Source: CAYUXU01 sp964489695 (lineage in GTDB: Bacteria > Bacillota_I > Bacilli_A > Erysipelotrichales > Erysipelotrichaceae). From it: DNA of 52,277 nt. Shown here piece after piece: positions 1 through 8,449 of this stretch. The stretch lies in the NCBI GenBank assembly GCA_964489695.1, contig CAZAZP010000005.1:1-52277 (forward strand). The letters run 5' to 3'. The translations under genes and the position numbers were made by a program. Under the pieces are notes generated by a model. The model worked only from the letters and a program-made list of their open reading frames with translations, was not told the origin of the DNA and searched no databases. Position 1 is the stretch's first letter, and the number at the start of each line of letters is the position of its first letter.

Positions 1-637
1 CATGCGTTACTAAAGAATCAGAAATAGTTAAGAGACAAGCTGCCTTTTTACCTAAGACGTTCGCATTATGGAATAAAGCAAAAGATTCCATTTCTACTGC
101 TTCACAATGATGTTCATTCGCAATTGTTTCAAAGTAGTTAGCTGGTGCTTCTTTATAAAACACATCGCTGGAGTGAACAATCCCGGTCTTTAATGGTATT
201 CCTAAGCGCTTTGCTGTTGCGCTCAAATGCTCATTTAAACTAGCGGATGGATAAATCACATTAGCTGTTTCCCCAGCTTGCACTAAAGCATAGCTTGATT
301 CACTATAAGCGGCTGAGCAAAGAAAGACATCATAAAGCTTTAAGTCTTCAATATAGGAACCAGCTGAGCCAATTCGAATAATGGTTTCAACGCCATAAAA
401 CTTAAATAATTCATACGAGTAAATCCCGATACTAGGCATTCCCATCCCGCTACCCATCACTGATACTGGCACACCATGATAAGTTCCGGTATAACCAAAC
501 ATGTTTCGGACATGGTTAAATTGAAAGGGATTATCCAAAAACGTTTCAGCGACAAACTTCGCCCGCAGTGGATCGCCTGGCATTAAAACTAGTGGAGCAA
601 TCGCCCCTGATTTTGCTTCATTATGTGGTGTAGACAT
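1..637 (-). CDS. deoD: Purine nucleoside phosphorylase DeoD type, 3' end cut by window edge
   Basis: Phosphorolysis of purine (deoxy)nucleosides to free base and (deoxy)ribose-1-phosphate, a cytosolic salvage step. About 212 residues are visible. The translation shows the family pattern: MPGDPLRAK near residue 20 (phosphate binding), RIGSAG near 90, and VEMESFALF near 185 (ribose/base site), then LTISDSL. These are typical of the hexameric DeoD family and not of the trimeric PNP. The ATG at 635-637 follows AGAAGGAGGT at 641-650, an ideal Shine-Dalgarno. It has its own promoter just upstream. Roughly the last 20 to 25 residues lie outside the window. Confidence 0.95.
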   Translation of the reverse strand, partial: MSTPHNEAKSGAIAPLVLMPGDPLRAKFVAETFLDNPFQFNHVRNMFGYTGTYHGVPVSVMGSGMGMPSIGIYSYELFKFYGVETIIRIGSAGSYIEDLKLYDVFLCSAAYSESSYALVQAGETANVIYPSASLNEHLSATAKRLGIPLKTGIVHSSDVFYKEAPANYFETIANEHHCEAVEMESFALFHNANVLGKKAACLLTISDSLVTH

Positions 638-668
638 AAGACCTCCTTCTGATGATTAACTTAGCCTA

Positions 669-697
669 ATTATAGCATAGCCCCAAGTATTTCCCAA
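669..697 (-). promoter_or_regulatory. Promoter of deoD (extended -10)
   Basis: TTGGGA (692-697), 17-nt spacer, TATAAT (669-674) with TGC directly before the -10. It lies immediately after the stop codon of the methyltransferase gene, so deoD can be transcribed independently of the upstream operon. Confidence 0.7.
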
Positions 698-698
698 C

Positions 699-1286
699 TC
701 AGTCTGGTCGCTTTTGAATGATGGCTAAACCATCACCAATTGCTAGTTCTAGCTGACAATTAAAACGCTCATCAGCCATAATAGCTTCTTTAAAGCGGAT
801 AATTTTTCCTACCAGTTGACGGGTATTCCGGTTGTTTAAATTCGGATATTGTTTTACTAAACCGTGAAAGTTTAAATTATCAACGATAAAATAACCCTCT
901 GGTAATAGATTCTGATAAAAATGATCAATAAAAGCTAAGGATTGAGCTTTCGCTCCATCAATAAAAATCAGATCAAAAAGAGCTTTAGTTTGATATTGTA
1001 AGGCATCCACCTGAACAAGCTCAATCTGTTTGGTAAGTTTTGCTGCTTCAATATTTTTTAAGGCTTGATGATAGCGCACAACATCTCGTTCTAACGTGAC
1101 GATTTTTAAAGCTGGATTACTTAAAGCTAAAGCTAATGCGGAATAACCCACCGCACTACCAATTTCTAATAAGTGCTGGAGCTGATGTTGTTTTATAAAG
1201 TTATTTAGATAATCTTTAACTTCATCACTAATTAAAGGAATTCCTTGTTTAGTTGCTTGCTGTTTTAAAAGGTTTAAATCTAACAT
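699..1286 (-). CDS. trmR: SAM-dependent O-methyltransferase, TrmR-like (tRNA 5-hydroxyuridine methyltransferase)
   Basis: A class I methyltransferase of COG4122. Motif I is EIGSAVGYSA (residues 41-50), the metal/substrate Asp is in FIDGAKAQ (about 107-114), and DNLNFHG (about 135-141) supplies the second metal-site Asp-Asn. This is the pattern of B. subtilis TrmR (YrrM), which methylates 5-hydroxyuridine at the wobble position; catechol-type O-methyltransferases share the fold, so the tRNA substrate is inferred. At 195 aa it is shorter at the N terminus than the Bacillus protein, and the frame closes (TAG at 1308-1310) only seven codons upstream. The ATG has no Shine-Dalgarno and lies nine bases past the operon terminator, so expression is probably by read-through or by an unrecognised start. 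Confidence 0.8.
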   Translation of the reverse strand: MLDLNLLKQQATKQGIPLISDEVKDYLNNFIKQHQLQHLLEIGSAVGYSALALALSNPALKIVTLERDVVRYHQALKNIEAAKLTKQIELVQVDALQYQTKALFDLIFIDGAKAQSLAFIDHFYQNLLPEGYFIVDNLNFHGLVKQYPNLNNRNTRQLVGKIIRFKEAIMADERFNCQLELAIGDGLAIIQKRPD

Positions 1287-1294
1287 TTTTAAAG

Positions 1295-1319
1295 TAAAAA
1301 AAGCGTACTAGGTACGCTT
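1295..1319 (-). terminator. Intrinsic terminator of the ribosomal superoperon
   Basis: Perfect 8-bp stem AAGCGTAC / GTACGCTT (1301-1308 with 1312-1319), 3-nt loop, then a run of seven T on the minus strand. The stem overlaps the rplQ stop codon at 1318-1320. Confidence 0.92.
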
Positions 1320-1680
1320 ATACAAATTCAATAATGGCTAGTGGAGCATTATCTCCCCGCCGATTACCAGTTTTAATCACCCGTGTATAACCGCCATTGC
1401 GTTCTTTAAAACGGGGACCAAGTTCATCAAAGAGCTTTTGTAAGATAGTTTGACCAGTAGTCGGATTAACAACAATATCCTTCACAAACGCTGCTGCTTG
1501 TCGTCTCGCATGCAAATCATTTTGCTTGGCTAACGTAATTAACTCATCGACGACACTACGTAGTTCTTTGGCTTTCATTTCCGTTGTTTCAATAGTTTCA
1601 TATTGGATTAAACTAGTTGCTTGATTACGTAGTAAGGCTTTACGATGCGCACTAGTGCGTCCTAATTTTCGATTTCTCAT
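1318..1680 (-). CDS. rplQ: 50S ribosomal protein L17
   Basis: Large-subunit protein near the peptide exit tunnel. The 120-aa product begins MRNRKLGRTSAHRKALLRN, the conserved L17 N terminus, and ends in the usual basic region with GGYTRVIKT. Last gene of the superoperon, 16 nt after rpoA, with GGAG eight bases before its ATG. The terminator overlaps its stop. In many Bacillota an ECF transporter module and truA follow; here trmR and deoD follow instead. Confidence 0.98.
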   Translation of the reverse strand: MRNRKLGRTSAHRKALLRNQATSLIQYETIETTEMKAKELRSVVDELITLAKQNDLHARRQAAAFVKDIVVNPTTGQTILQKLFDELGPRFKERNGGYTRVIKTGNRRGDNAPLAIIEFV

Positions 1681-1696
1681 TGTCTTTTCTCCTTAT

Positions 1697-2653
1697 TTAC
1701 TCTTCCGCTCTGAAGCTTAGGCCTAATTCAGCCACTTTATCTTTCACTTCTTTTAAGGATTTTTTCCCAAGATTTCTGACCTTCATCAGTTCATCTTCAG
1801 TTTTTTGAATTAACTCTTCGACGGTTTGAATACCAGCTCGTTTCAAACAATTGTAAGAACGAACGGATAAATCAAGGTCTTCAATCACCATAATCATGCC
1901 ACGAGTAATTGGTTCACGACTTGATTCTTTAATCAAAGAATCAGTTTCTTTCAATTCAGCCATAGCTTCAAATAGTTCTAAGTGATCCGTCAAGATTTTG
2001 GCAGCATACGCAATCGCTTCTTGCGGTTTTAAAGATCCATTAGTCCAAACTTCTAAGACTAAGCGGTCAAAACCAGTTCCTTGACCAACGCGAGTTGGTT
2101 CAACTTCATAAGCTACGCGGCTCACTGGGGAAAATAGTGAATCAATATAAATCGTTCCCGCACCCAGTGAGGCAGCTTGAAATAATGTCTTATTAAATTC
2201 AGCAGCCACATATCCCCGGCCAGGTCGTACTAAGATTTCCATATTTAGTTCGCCACCTGCTTCTAGATTAGCAATCACTAAATTTGGATTTAAGATTTCA
2301 ACGCCAGTTGGCACTTCAATATCTTTAGCTAAAATAGCTTGTGGACCTTTTTTAACGATTCGTAAGACATGCTTATCACCGTCGGTAATTTTAATAATTA
2401 AATCCTTTAAATTAAGTACCAAAGTTGTTACATCTTCTAGTACTCCAGGAATAGTAGTAAATTCATGAAAAACACCTTCGATGGCGACGGAATAAACCGC
2501 AGCCCCCGGTAGTGAAGATACCATTACTCGTCTTAAAGCATTACCTAAAGTTGTCCCGAAACCACGTTCAAGTGGTTCGATGATAAATTTACCGTAATTT
2601 TCAGTTTCTTCGTATTGCTCAATTTTGAAACTGGCTCTTTCGAATTTTTCCAT
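1697..2653 (-). CDS. rpoA: DNA-directed RNA polymerase subunit alpha
   Basis: Alpha subunit that nucleates polymerase assembly and contacts upstream promoter DNA and activators. The 318-aa product has the N-terminal dimerisation domain (about 1-230, with PLERGFGTTLGNALRR near residue 30) and the C-terminal helix-hairpin-helix domain (about 250-315, with MIEDLDLSVRSYNCLKRAG-like sequence and NLGKKSLKEV). The length is normal for Bacillota. AAAGGAA precedes the ATG. It sits between rpsK and rplQ as in most bacteria. Confidence 0.98.
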   Translation of the reverse strand: MEKFERASFKIEQYEETENYGKFIIEPLERGFGTTLGNALRRVMVSSLPGAAVYSVAIEGVFHEFTTIPGVLEDVTTLVLNLKDLIIKITDGDKHVLRIVKKGPQAILAKDIEVPTGVEILNPNLVIANLEAGGELNMEILVRPGRGYVAAEFNKTLFQAASLGAGTIYIDSLFSPVSRVAYEVEPTRVGQGTGFDRLVLEVWTNGSLKPQEAIAYAAKILTDHLELFEAMAELKETDSLIKESSREPITRGMIMVIEDLDLSVRSYNCLKRAGIQTVEELIQKTEDELMKVRNLGKKSLKEVKDKVAELGLSFRAEE

Positions 2654-2677
2654 TGTATTCCTTTCTACTTAAGCGGA

Positions 2678-3067
2678 TTAACCACGTGGACGTTTTGGTG
2701 GACGACAACCATTATGCGGAATCGGTGTAACATCATTAATTGCTGAGATTTCTAAACCAGCGGTTTGTAAAGAACGAACCGCCGCTTCACGACCTGGCCC
2801 AGGTCCTTTAACGTTAACAGCTACATGTTTCATTCCTTGTTCTACTGCCGCTTTCGCAGCAGCTTCACCAGCCATTTGGGCAGCATAAGGAGTTGATTTA
2901 CGAGAACCTTTAAAACCTAAGGCACCCGCACTGGACCAAGCTATCGCATGACCGCTTTCGTCGGTAACGGTAACGATAGTATTATTAAATGTTGAATGAA
3001 TATGAGCCACGCCTTTTGCGATATTCTTACGAACACGACGGCGTTTTGTTGTTTTTTGTTTAGCCAT
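2678..3067 (-). CDS. rpsK: 30S ribosomal protein S11
   Basis: Platform protein of the small subunit. The 129-aa sequence has GVAHIHSTFNNTIVTVTD near residue 20, the GPGPGREAAVRSL segment, and the conserved C terminus PHNGCRPPKRPRG. Placed between rpsM and rpoA in the alpha operon. Confidence 0.98.
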   Translation of the reverse strand: MAKQKTTKRRRVRKNIAKGVAHIHSTFNNTIVTVTDESGHAIAWSSAGALGFKGSRKSTPYAAQMAGEAAAKAAVEQGMKHVAVNVKGPGPGREAAVRSLQTAGLEISAINDVTPIPHNGCRPPKRPRG

Positions 3068-3085
3068 TTGACTTACCTCCTATCG

Positions 3086-3454
3086 TTATTTCTTTTTGCC
3101 ACCCGTCACTAAACGACGAGGTCCCTTACGGGTTCTGGCATTAGTTTTGGTACGTTGACCGCGCGTTGGTAACGACCGGCGATGACGAATTCCCCGGAAG
3201 CTACCAATTTCCATTAAACGCTTAATGTTTAAAGCTGTATCACGCCGTAAATCGCCTTCGACCATAATTTTTTCGACTTCACTGCGGATTAAGTTAACTT
3301 GATCATCAGTCAAATCTTTTGTTTTGACATCTTGGCTAATTTCGCAATTAGCTAAAATATTTTCTGCCGTTTTCCGGCCAATTCCATAAATGTATGTTAA
3401 TGATATTACTACCCGTTTATTCCGGGGAATATCAATACCTGCAATCCGAGCCAT
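3086..3454 (-). CDS. rpsM: 30S ribosomal protein S13
   Basis: Small-subunit head protein contacting P-site tRNA and the large subunit. The 122-aa product begins MARIAGIDIPRNKRV, contains the IYGIGR helix-hairpin-helix motif near residue 24 and the RGIRHRRSLPTRGQRT motif. The basic C-terminal tail that reaches the P site is present. GGAGG lies about ten bases before the ATG. Confidence 0.98.
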   Translation of the reverse strand: MARIAGIDIPRNKRVVISLTYIYGIGRKTAENILANCEISQDVKTKDLTDDQVNLIRSEVEKIMVEGDLRRDTALNIKRLMEIGSFRGIRHRRSLPTRGQRTKTNARTRKGPRRLVTGGKKK

Positions 3455-3469
3455 AAATAAATGCTCCTC

Positions 3470-3583
3470 CTATCCTTGTCTTTGCTTGTGTTTTGGATTT
3501 TCACAAATAACCATAATACGTCCATGACGTTTGATAATCCGACACTTATCGCAAATTTTCTTAACCGATGGTTTTACTTTCAT
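3470..3583 (-). CDS. rpmJ: 50S ribosomal protein L36, zinc-binding form
   Basis: A 37-codon gene read directly from the sequence between infA and rpsM. The product begins MKVKPSVKKICDKC and carries C11, C14, C27 and H32, the zinc ligands of the C-type L36 paralogue; it ends at TAG (3470-3472). GGAGG precedes the ATG. The position infA-rpmJ-rpsM is the standard one. Confidence 0.96.
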   Translation of the reverse strand: MKVKPSVKKICDKCRIIKRHGRIMVICENPKHKQRQG

Positions 3584-3600
3584 GTGTTCCTCCCTGATCA

Positions 3601-3819
3601 CTACTTGTGTCTGAATGTAATACGCCCACGTGTTAAATCGTAGGGTGAAATTTCAACAGTTACTCTATCACCCGGTAAAATACGTATGTAATGCATCCGG
3701 ATTTTACCAGAAACGTGAGCCATAATAACATGCCCATTTTGTAATTTCACCTTAAACATGGCATTTGGTAGGGTATCTTCAACAATACCTTCAACTTCAA
3801 TGACATCTTGTTTAGCCAT
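3601..3819 (-). CDS. infA: Translation initiation factor IF-1
   Basis: Binds the 30S A site during initiation together with IF-2 and IF-3. The 72-aa product is a single S1-like OB fold beginning MAKQDVIEVEGIVEDTLPNA, with the HVSGKIRMHYIRI and GDRVTVEISPYDLTRGRI segments, all standard. It overlaps the end of map by eight bases. GGAGG lies within the map 3' end. Confidence 0.98.
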   Translation of the reverse strand: MAKQDVIEVEGIVEDTLPNAMFKVKLQNGHVIMAHVSGKIRMHYIRILPGDRVTVEISPYDLTRGRITFRHK

Positions 3820-4588
3820 TAACTAAATAATCCTCCTCCTTAATTGCGGTCAATATTTCAAAGCCAGTAGCTGTAACCAAAACCGTGTGTTCAAAATGAG
3901 CTGAGAGCGAGCGATCTTTAGTTACTACTGTCCAATCATCGGCTAGCACTTCGGTAAACGGCTTGCCTTGGTGGAACATCGGTTCCACTGCCAATGTCAT
4001 CCCGGCTTTTAATAGTGGACCGCGACCAGGTTGACCTTGGTTAGGAATGATTGGTTCTTCATGAATACTAGTACCAATACCGTGACCAGTATAGTCTAGT
4101 GGTACGCTGTAGCCATGTGCTCTGGCATATTCGCCAACAACATGACTCACATTGGATAAACGAACACCCGCTTTAATCTCATTTAAGCCTCGATATAAGG
4201 CTGCTTTAGTTACTTTCAATAATTCCGCTGCGGCTGGACTAATGGTTCCAACGGGATAAGTCCAAGCACTATCACCATGATAGCCTTTATACTCCGCTCC
4301 CACATCAATTGAAACGATATCACCCGCTTTAATAATTCGCTTATCACTCGGAATCCCATGGACTAATTCTTCATTAATGGAAATACAGGTGGCTTTGGGA
4401 AAATCATAGAGACCTTTAAATGAGGGCTTAGCTCCCTGGCTAATAATCATTTCCTCACAAATTTGATCTAAGTATGCGGTTGTGACACCAGGTTTAATAT
4501 AAGCCACGATATCTTTTAAGACAAGTGCCGTAATCTCGCCCGCTTTCCGCATCAAAGCAATTTCTCGCTCAGACTTAAGCGTGATCAT
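3812..4588 (-). CDS. map: Methionine aminopeptidase, type I
   Basis: Removes the initiator methionine from nascent proteins. The 258-aa product begins MITLKSEREIALMRKAGEI. Metal ligands are visible: D in SIDVGAEYKGYHGDS (two Asp), H in YTGHGIGTSIHEEP, E in VEPMF and E near the C terminus (FEHTVLVT). I chose the ATG at 4586-4588, because TTGGAG lies seven bases upstream and the similarity to the family begins here; a longer open frame to 4663 would overlap adk heavily. With this start the overlap with adk is 14 bases. Confidence 0.95.
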   Translation of the reverse strand: MITLKSEREIALMRKAGEITALVLKDIVAYIKPGVTTAYLDQICEEMIISQGAKPSFKGLYDFPKATCISINEELVHGIPSDKRIIKAGDIVSIDVGAEYKGYHGDSAWTYPVGTISPAAAELLKVTKAALYRGLNEIKAGVRLSNVSHVVGEYARAHGYSVPLDYTGHGIGTSIHEEPIIPNQGQPGRGPLLKAGMTLAVEPMFHQGKPFTEVLADDWTVVTKDRSLSAHFEHTVLVTATGFEILTAIKEEDYLVNG

Positions 4589-5234
4589 TGAATTGCTCCA
4601 AGACGATGTCAATTGAATGCCAGACTTCCTCAATTGATAAGGTAGCATCAATATCCACGACAATCCCTAGTTTATGATAATAATCTAAGACTGGTTCTGT
4701 CAGAATTTGATGTTCTTCTAACCTAGTTTTTAAGCGTTCTAACGTATCATCTGGCCGATGAATCAGTGGTCCCCCACAAATATCACAGATACCTGGGACT
4801 TTACTTGGTGAATTAGTGACGTGGTACACTGCCCCACAATTCTGACAAACGCGTCGACCACTAATTCGCGGTCCTAAAACATCTAAGCCAACTAATAGGT
4901 TAATAATTAAATCTAATGGTTTATTCACTCGTTGCATTAAAGACTCTAAACTGTGTGCTTGAGTTAAAGTTCGGGGAAAGCCATCAATCAAAAAGCCATG
5001 TTCCGTATCTGGTTCTTTCAGCCGTTCTTCCATGATCATAATCGCGAGATCATCCGGTACCAGCTTACCTTGATTAATATAGATTTGGGCTAAACGACCC
5101 AATGGTGTATTTTTCTTAATAGCGGTCCGAAACATATCGCCGGTTGAAATATGGGTAATCCCATATTTCTGTTCAATCAGTTGAGACATTGTTCCTTTCC
5201 CACTGCCGGCCGCTCCCATAATCAATAGATTCAT
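4575..5234 (-). CDS. adk: Adenylate kinase with zinc-binding LID
   Basis: Catalyses AMP + ATP to 2 ADP. The 219-aa enzyme shows the P-loop GAAGSGKGT (residues 7-15), the AMP-site segment STGDMFR (30-36) and DGFPRT (84-89). The LID carries four cysteines, C130, C133, C150 and C153, the structural zinc site common in Gram-positive bacteria. Its ATG follows the secY stop with a one-base gap, the classic secY-adk-map-infA order. Confidence 0.98.
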   Translation of the reverse strand: MNLLIMGAAGSGKGTMSQLIEQKYGITHISTGDMFRTAIKKNTPLGRLAQIYINQGKLVPDDLAIMIMEERLKEPDTEHGFLIDGFPRTLTQAHSLESLMQRVNKPLDLIINLLVGLDVLGPRISGRRVCQNCGAVYHVTNSPSKVPGICDICGGPLIHRPDDTLERLKTRLEEHQILTEPVLDYYHKLGIVVDIDATLSIEEVWHSIDIVLEQFNDHA

Positions 5235-5235
5235 G

Positions 5236-6522
5236 TTACTTTCTCACAAGTCCACGATAAGTCTTTTGGGCTAATTTACTCGAAATATCTTTACTAGTTT
5301 CAAGTGCTACCCCTACTGCGATAATAATTCCCGTACCACCTAACGAAACAGCATCAGGTAGGGCTGGAAAGATTAAAACTAATAAATTTGGTAATAAGGC
5401 AATCGCAGCTAACGATAACGCCCCAACTACCGTAATGCGGTTTAAAATCGTCGATAAATAGTTTTTCGTATCTTTACCTGGTCGAACCCCTAAAATATAA
5501 GAACCATTTTTATTTAAGTTTTCAGCCATCTTCTCTGGATCAACTTGTAAGTTGGTATAAAAGAAAGTAAAGGCAATAATTAAAACTATATAAATAATTA
5601 AACCTAAAGGTTGGCGATGATCTAATAACAAGTTGAAAAATTCGATGACTTTATTTGTCTTAAAAAAGCTTAAGACTACTAAAGGTGCCTGCATAATCGC
5701 TGATGCGAAGATAACGGGCGTTACCCCAGCAGAGTTAATCTTTAAGGGAATAAAAGTCATATCGTTTTTACCGCGACTAACATTACTTGAGGTATATTGA
5801 ATCGGAATTTTCCGAGTTGCTTCGGTCATAAAGATAACCATCACCATAATTAAGACATAGGTAATTAAATATAAGATAAACAGCAACATCCCTAAAGATG
5901 AGCTACTAACAATATCCCCTAAGACTAGTTTCGTAAATACTTGCCGAAAAGTCGTTGGTAAAGACGAAATAATGCCGGTAAAAATTAATAATGAGAGACC
6001 ATTACCAATTCCAAAGGCTGAAATTCGATCCCCCAACCAAATCGAGAACATTGTGCCCGCTGTCATAATCGTGGCCACATACATATAAGTAGCCACACTT
6101 GGTTCAATTACAATCCCATATTGCACGCTAAACGCGTAGGTCATCGTATAAGATTGAATAAACGCTAAGACTACTGCTAAATATTTGGTAATCTTTTCTA
6201 AAGTTTGTTTCCCAGTTTCACCACTTTTACTAAGTTCAGTTAATTGCGGAATTACATCCATCGATAATAACTGCACAATAATACTAGCAGTAATATAAGG
6301 ACCAACCCCTAAAGCAAAGACTGAGAAACTTTGAATTCGACCGCCGCCTAGCATGTTTAACATATTTAAGATTGAATTAGAATCTAGTGCTGTGACTTTT
6401 ACTAAATCAATCCGAGGTGTAGGAATCGCTGAACCTAATTTATAGACCAACAAAATTCCTAACGTAAAGAGAATCCGATTCCGGACTTCTTTATTTTTAA
6501 ACATACTAATCAATGTTTTCAT
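5236..6522 (-). CDS. secY: Protein translocase subunit SecY
   Basis: Central pore of the Sec translocon in the cytoplasmic membrane. The 428-aa product has ten hydrophobic segments, the N-terminal signature beginning VRNRILFTLGILLVYKLGSAIP, the GVGPYITASIIVQLL stretch in TM2 and the PGKDTKNYL loop late in the protein. The ATG overlaps the rplO stop (TAATG). SecG is also in this window (28942-29166). No SecE was seen. Confidence 0.98.
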   Translation of the reverse strand: MKTLISMFKNKEVRNRILFTLGILLVYKLGSAIPTPRIDLVKVTALDSNSILNMLNMLGGGRIQSFSVFALGVGPYITASIIVQLLSMDVIPQLTELSKSGETGKQTLEKITKYLAVVLAFIQSYTMTYAFSVQYGIVIEPSVATYMYVATIMTAGTMFSIWLGDRISAFGIGNGLSLLIFTGIISSLPTTFRQVFTKLVLGDIVSSSSLGMLLFILYLITYVLIMVMVIFMTEATRKIPIQYTSSNVSRGKNDMTFIPLKINSAGVTPVIFASAIMQAPLVVLSFFKTNKVIEFFNLLLDHRQPLGLIIYIVLIIAFTFFYTNLQVDPEKMAENLNKNGSYILGVRPGKDTKNYLSTILNRITVVGALSLAAIALLPNLLVLIFPALPDAVSLGGTGIIIAVGVALETSKDISSKLAQKTYRGLVRK

Positions 6523-6965
6523 TAGAGAACCTCGATTGTGCCGCCAGCTTTTTCAATTGCTGCTTGAGCTGCAGCTGAGAATTTATGCGCCTTGACGATT
6601 AACTTCTTTTCTAATTTTCCGCGCCCTAAAACTTTTACGCCATTTTTCAGATCTTTTAAGATGCCTGCATCTTTTAAAATCGTTGGAGTAACTTCTGCTC
6701 CATCATTAAAATGGTTTAAAGTTTCCAAGTTTACTACCGCATATTCAACGCGGGTAAAGTTTGTGAAGCCTCGTTTCGAAATTCGACGATATAACGGTGT
6801 TTGACCACCTTCAAAGCCAGGAGCAGATTTTCCTCCACTCCGAGATAATTGGCCTTTTTGACCACGAGCTGAAGTTTTACCCCAGCCAGAGCCATGACCG
6901 CGACCGACACGTTTGCGATCTGTTTTCCGGGCTCCTTCAGTAAAATCTAATTCATGTAATTTCAT
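6522..6965 (-). CDS. rplO: 50S ribosomal protein L15
   Basis: Early assembly protein of the large subunit. The 147-aa product shows MKLHELDFTEGARKTDRKR at the start and the glycine-rich GRGHGSGWGKTSARGQKGQ segment typical of L15, then GFEGGQTPLYRR. It follows rpsE after only 11 bases, so the rpmD (L30) gene normally found here is missing. Confidence 0.98.
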   Translation of the reverse strand: MKLHELDFTEGARKTDRKRVGRGHGSGWGKTSARGQKGQLSRSGGKSAPGFEGGQTPLYRRISKRGFTNFTRVEYAVVNLETLNHFNDGAEVTPTILKDAGILKDLKNGVKVLGRGKLEKKLIVKAHKFSAAAQAAIEKAGGTIEVL

Positions 6966-6976
6966 GACGCCTCCTT

Positions 6977-7495
6977 TTAGCGCACTTCGCTAATTTTCAG
7001 GTCACGAAGTTTAGCTACTTCTTCGACCGTTCTTAATTCGGTTAGTCCAGCAAAAGTTGCTCGCACCATATTAATTGGTGTCCGTGAACCTAAGCATTTG
7101 GTTAATACGTCGGTTACACCAGCTAACTCTAAAACTTGACGAATAGCTCCCCCAGCAATAACCCCCGTACCTTCACTAGCTGGTCGTAAGACAACTCGAC
7201 CGGCTCCGAATCTACCGATAGTTTCATGTGGTAAGGTTGTATTGTTAACAATTGGGACCGTGATTAAATTGTTTTTGGCGGCTTCAATCGCTTTACGAAT
7301 AGCATCAGGTACTTCGTTAGCCTTACCGGTACCAAAACCGACTCGGCCTTTTCGATCACCAACTACAACTAAAGCGGAAAACCGAAAGCGACGACCACCC
7401 TTAACAACTTTAGTAACTCGATTAATCGCAACTACGCTTTCTTCAAATTCACTGGCCGGTTTTTCTACTCTTCTTCTTCTTGGTTTACGTTCCAT
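6977..7495 (-). CDS. rpsE: 30S ribosomal protein S5
   Basis: Decoding-fidelity protein of the 30S. The 172-aa sequence has the double-stranded-RNA-binding-like N-terminal domain (VVAINRVTKVVKGGRRFRF, near residues 22-40) and the C-terminal domain with PASEGTGVIAGGAIR. Located between rplR and rplO in the spc operon. Confidence 0.98.
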   Translation of the reverse strand: MERKPRRRRVEKPASEFEESVVAINRVTKVVKGGRRFRFSALVVVGDRKGRVGFGTGKANEVPDAIRKAIEAAKNNLITVPIVNNTTLPHETIGRFGAGRVVLRPASEGTGVIAGGAIRQVLELAGVTDVLTKCLGSRTPINMVRATFAGLTELRTVEEVAKLRDLKISEVR

Positions 7496-7507
7496 GTTTC
7501 TATCCTC

Positions 7508-7864
7508 CTAAAACTTCAAGCCAGCAGCCCGCGCTGCTTCAGCTAAAGCCTTGACTCGGCCGTGATAGGCATAGCCACCCCGGTCAAAGACAATTGTTGT
7601 AATCTTTAACGCTTGAGCCTTTTTACTAATATCAGTGCCAACTTCAGTGGCAGCTTGGATATTTCCTCCAGTAGCTAACTTTAAGGCTAAACTACTAGAG
7701 GCAGCTAAAGTTTTACCACTCACATCATCAATAAGTTGAGCTTGGATATGTGCATTAGAACGGAAAACGTTTAAGCGTGGGCAAGCCGCAGTTCCACTGA
7801 CTTTACTCCGGACCCGGGCATGTCGACGCTGACGTTGTTTATTTTTAGATACTTTTTTAAACAT
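7508..7864 (-). CDS. rplR: 50S ribosomal protein L18
   Basis: 5S rRNA-binding protein of the central protuberance. The 118-aa product has the KNKQRQRRHARVRSKVSGT N terminus, RLNVFRSNAHIQAQLIDD, and the C-terminal FDRGGYAYHGRVKALAEAAR, all characteristic. Standard rplF-rplR-rpsE order. Confidence 0.98.
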   Translation of the reverse strand: MFKKVSKNKQRQRRHARVRSKVSGTAACPRLNVFRSNAHIQAQLIDDVSGKTLAASSSLALKLATGGNIQAATEVGTDISKKAQALKITTIVFDRGGYAYHGRVKALAEAARAAGLKF

Positions 7865-7885
7865 AACTTAAGCGCTCCTTTCCCA

Positions 7886-8434
7886 CTACTTCTTCGCAGC
7901 CGCAGTTTTACCTTCTTTGCGGCGGACTTGTTCACCTTTGTAACGAATACCTTTACCTTTATAAGGTTCTGGTTTTCTTACGGCGCGGATATTGCTCGCC
8001 CATTCACCAACCCGTTGTTTATCAATTCCACTGATATTAATGACGGTGGCGGTGGGACATTCAATATGAACGCCTTCTTCTACTTCAAATTCGACTGGTT
8101 TCGAATAACCGACGGCTAACGATAATTTATTACCATTGACCGCTGCCCGATACCCAATACCGACTAATTCTAAACTTTTAGCAAATCCATCGCTAACTCC
8201 AACAATCATATTATTTAATAATGATCTGGTCGTTCCGTGAATTTGTTTAGATGTTTTTAAGTCATCAGGACGTTTAACTGTAATTATTCCAGCATCCGAC
8301 ACAATTTCCATGTTCGGATTAAAAGTACGAACTAACGTGCCTTTAGGACCTTTCACAGTCACCTCGTTACCAGCAGCAATGACGACTTCAACTCCAGCTG
8401 GAACGGTAATCGCTTTATTTCCGATACGTGACAT
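7886..8434 (-). CDS. rplF: 50S ribosomal protein L6
   Basis: Binds 23S rRNA domain VI near the factor-binding site. The 182-aa product begins MSRIGNKAITVPAGVEV, has the KGPKGTL turn near residue 32, and the C-terminal PEPYKGKGIRYKGE signature. A lysine- and alanine-rich end follows. Confidence 0.98.
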   Translation of the reverse strand: MSRIGNKAITVPAGVEVVIAAGNEVTVKGPKGTLVRTFNPNMEIVSDAGIITVKRPDDLKTSKQIHGTTRSLLNNMIVGVSDGFAKSLELVGIGYRAAVNGNKLSLAVGYSKPVEFEVEEGVHIECPTATVINISGIDKQRVGEWASNIRAVRKPEPYKGKGIRYKGEQVRRKEGKTAAAKK

Positions 8435-8449
8435 TTTCTCTCTCCTTAA

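Noticed and set aside
4589..4663. Upstream in-frame extension of map
   Set aside because: It lies within adk, has no ribosome-binding site, and the added residues do not match the family.
7820..8119. Open frames on the plus strand opposite ribosomal protein genes, here and at 3461-3643, 6592-6804, 7242-7511, 15117-15365 and others
   Set aside because: They are antisense to strongly recognised genes, have no ribosome-binding sites or promoters, and their translations resemble no protein family.
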